This document shows, piece after piece, positions 22,595 to 29,633 of a stretch of 31,040 nucleotides of DNA. How positions within the stretch are numbered: position 1 is the first letter of the stretch; every line of letters begins with the position of its first letter. The notes under the pieces are model-generated. The model was not told where the DNA came from. It searched no databases and saw only the letters and a list, made by a program, of their open reading frames with translations. Source of the DNA: CAYOZL01 sp964408435 (GTDB taxonomy: Bacteria > Bdellovibrionota_C > UBA2361 > SZUA-149 > CAYOZL01); contig CAYOZL010000026.1 in assembly GCA_964408435.1 (NCBI GenBank), forward strand, positions 1 through 31,040. Direction: 5' to 3'. Position numbers and translations under genes: made by a program.

Positions 22595-24226
22595 TTGAAA
22601 AAAGTACTGTCCATTTTTATTTTAGCCTTAATACTAAGGATATTTAACTATAAACACGGTTTAGGATTCCATCCTGATGAACGCGGGGTTCAGATGATTA
22701 CAGATAGCATTAGCTTTAGTAATTTAAACCCTAAAAATTTTCATTATGGAAGTTTCTCTTACTATCTATGTTGGTTTAGCTCTAAGGCCTTAGCTTTTTT
22801 TGATAAGAGCTTTGATAGTTATGATGCTAGGTTTTTAATTGGTAGAAGCTATTCAGCAGTATTTGGTAGTTTAACAACGGTAGTTTTATATTACTTAACT
22901 CTCTTAGTTACTAAATCTAACAGAATTTCAATCTTTGCTTCTTTATTTTTGGCATTTAATATTTTACATCTTCAACTTTCAAGGTTTTATACCGTTGATA
23001 TTATCTTAACTTTCTTTTCGCTTTTAGCTTTATATAGTTCAGTAAGGCTTTTAAATAATAAAAAATATAATATTCTTTTTGCAGCATCTTTAGGTTTGGC
23101 TTTTACAAATAAGATTTCTTCTCTTTCGCTCTGTGTTCCATATGCTGTGTGCCTATTGTTAATTTTTTACAGAGAAAGGAATTTTAAAGTAATAGTTTCT
23201 TTGTCTTTAAAAGCACTCTTTTTTATAGTTTTAACTGTTTTAGTTTTTGAACCGTTTTTATTTTTAGATTTTCAAACTTTTTTAAAGGACAATAAGACCC
23301 AAATTGATATGGCTAGAGGTAATTGGGTGCCTCCTTATACTTTGCAGTATCTTAATACCACTCCTTATATCTATCATTTAAAGCAAATGCTTTACTATAC
23401 GCTAGGATTACCAGTTTCTATTTTTTGTTTAATTGGTTTTTTTGTTTTTTCATATGTAGCTTTTATTAAAAAGAATTTTTCACACATTATCATTCTATCT
23501 TGGGTACTTGCTGTGTTTATAACAATTGGGGCTACTCAAGTTAAATTCCCTAGATATTTGTTGCCAATTTATCCAATTTTAATGCTTTTTACTGCATACT
23601 CTTTATTCAAGCTCAGTTTGCTAAAAAAGTTAGCTCCCTTTGTGCTCTTGGTTTCATTTGTTCAGTGTCTAAGTTGGGCAAGTATTTATTTAAAACCCCA
23701 CTCTTATAAGACTGCTTCAAAATGGATAGTTGATAATATAGAGGAAAATAGCACACTAGCTTTTTTTCATTGGGATGACAGGCTACCTGTTTCATTGCCT
23801 AATATCTCTAGGCACAGAAAATATAAATCTGTAGAAGTGCCAATTTACGAACCAGATTCTGAAGTAAATATTAATAGAAAAATAGATTCGATTAATAAAG
23901 CAGATTATTTAGTCCTGCCAACAACAAAGGTCTTGAATGCAATTCCAGGTAATAGTAAGAAGTTTCCCTTTAGTTCGAAATTGCTCAAGGAAATTTTTGA
24001 AAATAGAGAGTTTTTTAAAGTGGTATATAGAAACAAGAGTTATCCTCTATTAGATTTTTTACATTTTAATGATGATTTAGCAGATGAAAGCTTTACTTTG
24101 TATGACCACCCTAAGGTTTTAATTCTTAAAAATAATAAAAAATTCCAAGATAAAAAGAAGCTTAGGGAAAAAATAGAACTGAATAAAATTTATTCCAAAG
24201 ATATTAAAAGGATGAAAACTATTTAA
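22595..24226 (+). CDS. GT-C type membrane glycosyltransferase (PMT_2-like)
   Basis: A 543-aa polytopic protein with about ten or more membrane helices in the first 350 residues, followed by a periplasmic hydrophilic domain. The start is TTG at 22595: the next in-frame Met would remove the HPDER motif (residues 26-30), which is the acidic Asp/Glu catalytic motif in the first periplasmic loop of GT-C transferases such as ArnT and PMT. Further PMT_2-like features are LSRFYTVDIILTFF near 130 and VKFPRYLLPIYPI near 315. Such enzymes move sugars from polyprenyl-phosphate carriers onto lipids or proteins. Donor and acceptor are unknown. The SGNH-like gene follows with no spacing, so they are probably one operon. 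Confidence 0.82.
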   Translation: MKKVLSIFILALILRIFNYKHGLGFHPDERGVQMITDSISFSNLNPKNFHYGSFSYYLCWFSSKALAFFDKSFDSYDARFLIGRSYSAVFGSLTTVVLYYLTLLVTKSNRISIFASLFLAFNILHLQLSRFYTVDIILTFFSLLALYSSVRLLNNKKYNILFAASLGLAFTNKISSLSLCVPYAVCLLLIFYRERNFKVIVSLSLKALFFIVLTVLVFEPFLFLDFQTFLKDNKTQIDMARGNWVPPYTLQYLNTTPYIYHLKQMLYYTLGLPVSIFCLIGFFVFSYVAFIKKNFSHIIILSWVLAVFITIGATQVKFPRYLLPIYPILMLFTAYSLFKLSLLKKLAPFVLLVSFVQCLSWASIYLKPHSYKTASKWIVDNIEENSTLAFFHWDDRLPVSLPNISRHRKYKSVEVPIYEPDSEVNINRKIDSINKADYLVLPTTKVLNAIPGNSKKFPFSSKLLKEIFENREFFKVVYRNKSYPLLDFLHFNDDLADESFTLYDHPKVLILKNNKKFQDKKKLREKIELNKIYSKDIKRMKTI

Positions 24227-25450
24227 ATGAAAAAAATATTAACTACTCTTTTCTTATTCTTTTTCGTTTATGTGTCTTGTGAGTTTTTTTCTTTTTTTGC
24301 TCATTATTTAGTTTTTTCAAAAAGTTTAAGTCTTAATGAAGTTAGTAAGATTCAAAAGAGTATTATTACAGAAGATATAGATCAGGTAACGAATGTTAAC
24401 TATATGGTGCCACACCCATATTTTGGTACTGCTTATAATGATGATTATAAGGTTAAGTATGCGGGTTTAAATATTAATGAGTTTGGTTTAATAGACAACA
24501 AAGCACCTTTGCCTAAGAAGTCAAAAGATAAGATTGTGGTAGGAGTTTTTGGAGGTTCTGTTGCTTGGTGGCTAAGTGCTAATCAATATTTTGAGAAAGC
24601 TCTAGAGTTAAAGTTTGGAAATAAGAATGTAGAAGTAATAAGAGTTGCTCTTGGTGCATGGAAACAGCCACAACAAGCTCAAGCACTATCACTATTGTTA
24701 CAACTTGGAGCTGAGTTTGATATTGTTATTAATGTAGACGGTTATAATGAAATTGCTCTTCCTTTTTATAATCAAACTAATAATTACTTTTATCCTCACT
24801 ATTGGTCACGATTATCTACTAACTTATATAACTCTAATACTTTAGGATTAGTAGGTAAGATTAATCTTACAAAGAAAGTTAAATTCAAATTAGCAAGCTT
24901 ATTTAATAGCTTTCGATATTCATACTCTGCTAGTTTTATTTGGAAGCTAGTTAATAGAATTACAGAAAGTCGAATAAGTAGTTATCAAGAAAGTTTTTCT
25001 AAATTAACTAATAACTCTGAACATAGAGCTTCTATTCATGGCCCTAAAATAAATGTTAAGTATGAAAATTTTTATCAGTTTTTAGCAAAGTTTTGGTTTA
25101 ATGGTTCATTATTAATGCACGACCTTTGTAATGCTAGGAATATTAAGTATTTTAATTTTTTACAACCTAATCAGTACTTTAAGAACTCTAAAATATTTTC
25201 TAAGAAGGAAAGAGAGGAATATATTGTTCCTCAAGGTGGAGGAGGGGTTGAAAATGGTTATCCAATTTTAAAAAAGTTAGGCAAAGATTTAAAACAAAAA
25301 GGTGTTAATTTTTTTGACGCCACTATGGTTTTTAAAAATGTTAAAGAGACTACTTATTCTGATAATTGTTGCCATTTAAATGATAGAGGGGAGAGGGAGT
25401 TGTCGGATTTTATAGTTGAGTCTTTAAATAATAGTTTAACCTTAGAGTAG
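24227..25450 (+). CDS. SGNH/GDSL-like membrane-anchored envelope protein
   Basis: A 407-aa protein with an N-terminal membrane anchor (about 3-30) and an SGNH-hydrolase-like fold. The nucleophile block is VFGGSVAW (Ser111). A Gly in ALGAWKQ (about 143) is followed by an Asn in DGYNE (Asn164). The final block is SDNCCHLNDRG, with His383 as the likely catalytic His and Asp379 a possible partner. This pattern is shared by enzymes that add or remove acyl groups on envelope glycans. It begins on the base after the GT-C stop codon and is likely cotranscribed, which suggests modification of the same glycan. Its last 97 bases overlap the opposite-strand GT2 gene. Substrate unknown. Confidence 0.75.
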   Translation: MKKILTTLFLFFFVYVSCEFFSFFAHYLVFSKSLSLNEVSKIQKSIITEDIDQVTNVNYMVPHPYFGTAYNDDYKVKYAGLNINEFGLIDNKAPLPKKSKDKIVVGVFGGSVAWWLSANQYFEKALELKFGNKNVEVIRVALGAWKQPQQAQALSLLLQLGAEFDIVINVDGYNEIALPFYNQTNNYFYPHYWSRLSTNLYNSNTLGLVGKINLTKKVKFKLASLFNSFRYSYSASFIWKLVNRITESRISSYQESFSKLTNNSEHRASIHGPKINVKYENFYQFLAKFWFNGSLLMHDLCNARNIKYFNFLQPNQYFKNSKIFSKKEREEYIVPQGGGGVENGYPILKKLGKDLKQKGVNFFDATMVFKNVKETTYSDNCCHLNDRGERELSDFIVESLNNSLTLE

Positions 25451-26235
25451 AGCTGAGCTCTTTTATGTAGTGACCTTTTACTAGCTCCATTTGAAATTAG
25501 ATTAGATTTTTCTGTTAGTTTATTAATAACAAGAGTTCTCTGGTTTAATTTTAATTTATTATTAGCAAGTAATTTCATTAAGGCATAAACTCTAAATCTA
25601 TCAATCGCATTTTCAGATTTTGATAATTGATCTGAGTGCCCACCGTACTTAATTACTAATTTTTCCTCTAAATAATCAATACGATATTTAGAGGAAATTT
25701 TTAACCATAGATCATAATCTTCACATACTCTCATATCTTCATCGAAGTAATTAAACTCTTTTAGTAATTCTTTTTTAATCATTACCGAAGATGGACTAAT
25801 ACAGCAAAGCTCTAAGCATTTTTCAAAACATTCACCCTGAGCTTTTTTATGTTTAAGTTTTGGATTTACAAATTTGCCATTCCTAATCCATTTTTCATTT
25901 GTGTGTAGAATTTTGCAATTTAGATCTTTAGTAAAGTAATTAACTTGTTTTTCAAGTTTTTCTGGTAACCATTCATCATCTGAGTCAAGAAAAGCGATTA
26001 ACTCAGCTTTACTGTTTTTAATGCCAAGATTTCTAGCAGCAGATACCCCCTTATTCTCTTGATATATAAATTTAATTCTTTTATCGCTAAAATACTTTGT
26101 TAAATCTATTTCTTTTGAACCGTCGTTAATTACAATGAGTTCAAAATTATTATTGGTCTGTGCTAAAACAGATTTAATGGCGCGTATGGTAAGATCTTCT
26201 CTGTCTCTAAATGGTATTATTATGGAAGTAAGCAT
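25354..26235 (-). CDS. Family 2 glycosyltransferase
   Basis: I start at the ATG at 26235 (293 aa), because MLTSIIIPFRDRE is the standard first beta-strand of GT-A transferases. A Met 13 codons upstream (26274) keeps the frame, but the extra residues do not fit the fold, and neither start has a clear Shine-Dalgarno. Nucleotide-binding features are IVINDGS (37-40) and the D-x-D metal motif in AFLDSDDEWL (84-87), followed by an acceptor-side segment around RVCEDYDLWLKIS. Inverting transfer from a nucleotide sugar in the cytoplasm is expected; acceptor unknown. It overlaps the convergent SGNH gene by 97 bp and is divergent from the DinB-like gene. Confidence 0.85.
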   Translation of the reverse strand: MLTSIIIPFRDREDLTIRAIKSVLAQTNNNFELIVINDGSKEIDLTKYFSDKRIKFIYQENKGVSAARNLGIKNSKAELIAFLDSDDEWLPEKLEKQVNYFTKDLNCKILHTNEKWIRNGKFVNPKLKHKKAQGECFEKCLELCCISPSSVMIKKELLKEFNYFDEDMRVCEDYDLWLKISSKYRIDYLEEKLVIKYGGHSDQLSKSENAIDRFRVYALMKLLANNKLKLNQRTLVINKLTEKSNLISNGASKRSLHKRAQLYSKVKLLFKDSTIKSDNSLSPLSFKWQQLSE

Positions 26236-26292
26236 TTTTGCGTTATAGTTACTACATCTTGTACCATAATACACTCTAACAGGGAGATATCT

Positions 26293-26760
26293 ATGAAAAG
26301 CTTAGCTAAGGTTAATTTGCAAATTAAAGAAATAGAATCTTTTCTTGAATTAGAAGATAAACTGGATGCAGAAGTTTCGAATTGGTCTATTTATAAACAA
26401 CTAGAGCATATTCTAATTGTAAATAAGAATATTTCTGCTGCTATCTTAAAAGGCAAGGAGCCTGAAGAAAGAAAAGCTCGAACACCTTTAAGTTATTTTG
26501 TATTAACAACTGGATTTATCCCTCGTGGAAAGGCTAAGGCTCCAAAGATTGCTGAGCCAAAAAGTCTATCTCAAAGCGAGCTAAAAAGTTTATTAGAAGA
26601 AGTTAAGAATAATTTTTCAAAATTAGATAATCTCAATCTTAGTCTGGTTGTAGCTAATCATCCTTATTTTGGTGGCTTGAATTCTAAAGAATGGCTTAGA
26701 TTTTTAGAAGTTCATACCAATCATCATTTGAAAATAGTTAGAGATATTATTAAAGGCTAG
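26293..26760 (+). CDS. DinB-fold (DUF1569-like) protein
   Basis: The 155-aa product is a four-helix-bundle-like protein of the DinB/DUF1569 type. A first-helix histidine (WSIYKQLEHIL, His39) and a C-terminal H-x3-H (EVHTNHHLKIV, His141 and His145) would make the three-histidine metal site. The segment NHPYFGGLNSKEWLRFLEVH is characteristic of the DUF1569 subgroup. Family members are soluble metalloproteins, some linked to thiol-dependent transfer, but a reaction cannot be assigned here. GGGAGA precedes the ATG. It overlaps trmFO tail to tail by 11 bp. Confidence 0.8.
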   Translation: MKSLAKVNLQIKEIESFLELEDKLDAEVSNWSIYKQLEHILIVNKNISAAILKGKEPEERKARTPLSYFVLTTGFIPRGKAKAPKIAEPKSLSQSELKSLLEEVKNNFSKLDNLNLSLVVANHPYFGGLNSKEWLRFLEVHTNHHLKIVRDIIKG

Positions 26761-28120
26761 CAATCCTTAGAAAATTTTCTTTTGAGGTTTCTAGCGCTCT
26801 TTTAGAAAATTTTTCTCTTTTAGCTTTTTTCCCTTCTTTATCTTTTCCTAAGCTTAGATAATCAGGAATAATTCCAAAGCTAATATTCATTGGTTGAAAA
26901 TCGTCTCTTGTAGGCTCGCTAATATAATTAAAAAGTGATCCCATTGCAGTGCTAGTTGGTAGCGTTAATAGGTCTTGTTCTTTTAAGAGTCTTACAACGT
27001 TAATTCCTGCAAGCATGCCGCCAGCTGTAGATTCAACATAGCCTTCAGTTCCTGTAATTTGTCCGGCAAAAAAAAGTCCTGGTTTTTTCCTGAATTCTAA
27101 TGTTGGATTTAGCAATTTTGGCGAGTTGATAAATGTATTTCTATGCACTGAACCGTATCTTACAAATTCAGCTTTTTCTAAGCCTGGTAAGCTTTTAAAG
27201 ATTCTATCTTGTTCATGTCTTTTCATTCTAGTTTGCATTCCAACTAGTGACCAAGTTTTTCCATCTTTATCATCTTGTCTTAATTGCATTACTGCATGTG
27301 GTTTTATATCGCTATTTGGGTCTGTGAGGCCAACTGGTTTTAGTGGACCGAATCTAGCAACATCTTCGCCCCTTTCTACCATGTCTTCTATTGGCATACA
27401 GCCTTCAAAAGGTTTTAATTCATCAAGTCTGTCTTTTTCAACATCTTCATTTCCTGTGTACTTTTCAGCTTTTCTTACTTCTTCTATAAATGTGTAATAT
27501 TGTTCTTTGTTAAGAGGAATATTTAAATAGTCAGCACCACCTTTGTCATATCTAGATTGTCTAAAACAAATATTATGGTTTAATGAATCATTAAAAATAA
27601 TAGGGCTTATGGCATCAAAAAAGGCAAGTTCTGTCTCTCCTGTAAGTTTAATAATTGAATCAGCTAAGTCTCTAGATGTTAGTGGCCCAGAGGCAATAAT
27701 TAAAGGTGAGCAGTCTGGAATTTCTGTTAATTCTTTTTCAATAAAATTTATATTCTTATGATTTCTTATTTTGGAATCAACGTATTTACTAAAAGCAAGT
27801 CTATCAACTGCTAGGCACCCACCAGCAGGAACTTCACAGGCATGAGCCGCTTGCATGATGATTGAATTCCATTCTTTTAATTCTAGTTTTAATAATCCAA
27901 CAGCATTTGAAAGAGCTACACCTCTAAAAGAGTTTGAGCATACTAGTTCTGCACAATCAGAGGTTTTATGAGCTTTAGTGCTCTTTTCAGGTCTCATTTC
28001 ATAAAGATCAACTTGAAAACCCGATTCTGCGATTTGCCAGGCAGCCTCGCTACCTGCAAGACCAGCGCCGATAATTGTAGCCCTGTTATTTTTAGTTTTA
28101 TTGCTCATTAAAATACTCAT
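26750..28120 (-). CDS. trmFO: FAD/folate-dependent tRNA (uracil-54-C5)-methyltransferase
   Basis: A 456-aa TrmFO, which makes ribothymidine at tRNA position 54 using methylene-tetrahydrofolate and FAD. It has the N-terminal FAD loop GAGLAG (18-23) and the family signature KTSDCAELVCSNSFRG, including Cys61. FEGCMPIEDM carries Cys241, matching the catalytic-cysteine region of the family. GLFFAGQITGTEGYVEST is followed by AGGMLAGIN near 360-375. Length is typical. Two Met codons (28120 and 28108) are possible starts; a weak GGAA favours 28120. TrmFO occurs in Firmicutes, alphaproteobacteria and delta-like groups, which helps narrow the host. It is divergent from the E2 gene and overlaps the DinB-like gene by 11 bp. 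Confidence 0.95.
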   Translation of the reverse strand: MSILMSNKTKNNRATIIGAGLAGSEAAWQIAESGFQVDLYEMRPEKSTKAHKTSDCAELVCSNSFRGVALSNAVGLLKLELKEWNSIIMQAAHACEVPAGGCLAVDRLAFSKYVDSKIRNHKNINFIEKELTEIPDCSPLIIASGPLTSRDLADSIIKLTGETELAFFDAISPIIFNDSLNHNICFRQSRYDKGGADYLNIPLNKEQYYTFIEEVRKAEKYTGNEDVEKDRLDELKPFEGCMPIEDMVERGEDVARFGPLKPVGLTDPNSDIKPHAVMQLRQDDKDGKTWSLVGMQTRMKRHEQDRIFKSLPGLEKAEFVRYGSVHRNTFINSPKLLNPTLEFRKKPGLFFAGQITGTEGYVESTAGGMLAGINVVRLLKEQDLLTLPTSTAMGSLFNYISEPTRDDFQPMNISFGIIPDYLSLGKDKEGKKAKREKFSKRALETSKENFLRIASL

Positions 28121-28193
28121 TTATTCCGCTATTTATAAGCTTTAAATAAACTATAATTGAACTAGAAAAAAATAACTAATTTAGTTATATAAA

Positions 28194-28211
28194 TGACGCC
28201 TTGAGGCGTTA
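28194..28211 (+). promoter_or_regulatory. Hairpin in the leader of the E2-lipBA operon
   Basis: TGACGCC (28194-28200), loop TTGA, GGCGTTA (28205-28211) form a 7-bp stem with one G/T pair. It lies 45 bp before the E2 start, in an otherwise AT-only leader. It is not followed by a T run on the plus strand directly, so terminator function is doubtful; it may be a leader structure. Confidence 0.35.
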
Positions 28212-28256
28212 TGAAAACGTTTTTGTACAAGTAAGATTTTAGGAGACTCATAAAAA

Positions 28257-29600
28257 ATGGCTACAGATATTAAAATGCCACAGCTTAGCGACACTATGGA
28301 TAAAGGAACTATCCTTACATGGTTAGTTAAAGAGGGAGAGGAAGTTTCTAGAGGAGATGCACTAGCGGAAGTTGCAACAGATAAAGCTGACCTAGAAATT
28401 GAGTCTTTTTACGAAGGAACTTTACTTAAAATTCATTCTCCTGAAGGGACAACTGTTCAGGTAGGTGAGATTATTGCTGTAATTGGTGACCAAGGCGAAC
28501 AAGTAGCTGAAAAACCTACTTCTGAGAAAGTAGCTAGTCCAGTCGAAGAGCCAGCAAAAGAGATTGTGAAGGAAACTCCAAAGGTATCTCCTCCGCAAGA
28601 ATTTAAAATTGAAGAGCCAGTTATTATGGAAGCTAGTAAGACTGCATCTATTAATGGAATTAATGGAATTTCTGATGGTGGTAGAGTTAAAATATCTCCA
28701 TTAGCAAAAAATATTGCTTCTTCACATGGTCTAGATTACAGCTCTATTCCTGGAACTGGAGACGGTGGTAGAATAGTTAAGCAAGATGTTTTAAATGCAA
28801 TTGATAAGCCAGGTAGTGGTAGTCAGACTCAAGCAGTGAACGTGAGTACATCTAGTACAAATGCTACTGTCCCAAGTGCTACCGCTCAACAAGATATTTC
28901 GCACGGTATTGTAAATAAAGAAACAAGCTCATCTCCTATGAGTAAGATGAGATCTGCTATAGCCTCACAGATGGTAAAGAGCGTTAATGAAATTCCTCAT
29001 TTCTACGTTACTGCAAGAATCGAAGTAGATGAATTAATCAGAGTAAGGGCAAGTTTAAAACCACTTCCTCAATATGAAGGTATTACTTATACGCACATGC
29101 TTATTAAAGCATGTGGTATCGCTCTAAGAAAAATCCCAAGAATCAATTCTTGTTATAAGGATAACTCACTTGTTGAGCACGGGGATGTTAATGTTGGTAT
29201 TATTACAGCATTACCAGATGGTCTTTTAATTCCTGTACTTAAAAATGCTGACTCAAGCAGTCTTGCAAATATTGTTAGTGATTCAAAAGCGCTAGTTCAA
29301 AGAGCAAGGTCTGCAAGACCTAAGCCAGATGATTTAGTTGGAGGAACCTTCGCTATTTCTAACATGGGAAGATACGACGTTGAGAGTTTTACAGCGATTA
29401 TTAATCCTAATCACGGATCAATTTTAGCAGTTAGTGGGATTCAACAAGAACCAGTAGTTAAAGGTGCAAGTGTTATTCCAGGAAATGTAATGCGCTTAAC
29501 TCTTTCTTGTGACCATAGAATTATTGATGGCCTTGTTGCTGGAGAATTCTTAACGGAACTTAAAAAGTTAATTGAAGATCCTATACTGCTTTTAGCGTAA
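28257..29600 (+). CDS. Pyruvate/2-oxoacid dehydrogenase E2, dihydrolipoyl acetyltransferase
   Basis: A 447-aa E2 subunit. It has one N-terminal lipoyl domain (residues 1-78) with the lipoylation site TDKADLE (Lys43), and an Ala/Pro/Glu linker. A peripheral subunit-binding domain follows (about 144-182, KISPLAKNIASSHGL and GTGDGGRIVKQDV), then a catalytic domain (about 220-447). The active-site motif DHRIIDG is at 419-425 (His420, Asp424). It transfers the acetyl (or acyl) group from lipoamide to CoA at the core of the complex. The TDKADLE lipoyl site and general sequence are closest to PDH E2, but acetoin or other branches cannot be excluded. AGGAG precedes the ATG. No E1 gene is in the window. 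The LipB-LipA gene begins 33 bp downstream. Confidence 0.92.
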   Translation: MATDIKMPQLSDTMDKGTILTWLVKEGEEVSRGDALAEVATDKADLEIESFYEGTLLKIHSPEGTTVQVGEIIAVIGDQGEQVAEKPTSEKVASPVEEPAKEIVKETPKVSPPQEFKIEEPVIMEASKTASINGINGISDGGRVKISPLAKNIASSHGLDYSSIPGTGDGGRIVKQDVLNAIDKPGSGSQTQAVNVSTSSTNATVPSATAQQDISHGIVNKETSSSPMSKMRSAIASQMVKSVNEIPHFYVTARIEVDELIRVRASLKPLPQYEGITYTHMLIKACGIALRKIPRINSCYKDNSLVEHGDVNVGIITALPDGLLIPVLKNADSSSLANIVSDSKALVQRARSARPKPDDLVGGTFAISNMGRYDVESFTAIINPNHGSILAVSGIQQEPVVKGASVIPGNVMRLTLSCDHRIIDGLVAGEFLTELKKLIEDPILLLA

Positions 29601-29633
29601 TTCGTTACTAGTTGTTTGAGGTAGGCTGTTAAT

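Noticed and set aside
28121..28193. Precise promoters for trmFO and the E2 gene
   Set aside because: A TATAAT (28152-28157) and a TTGAAC (28157-28162) are present but not at correct mutual spacing; the stretch is too AT-rich to choose a promoter.
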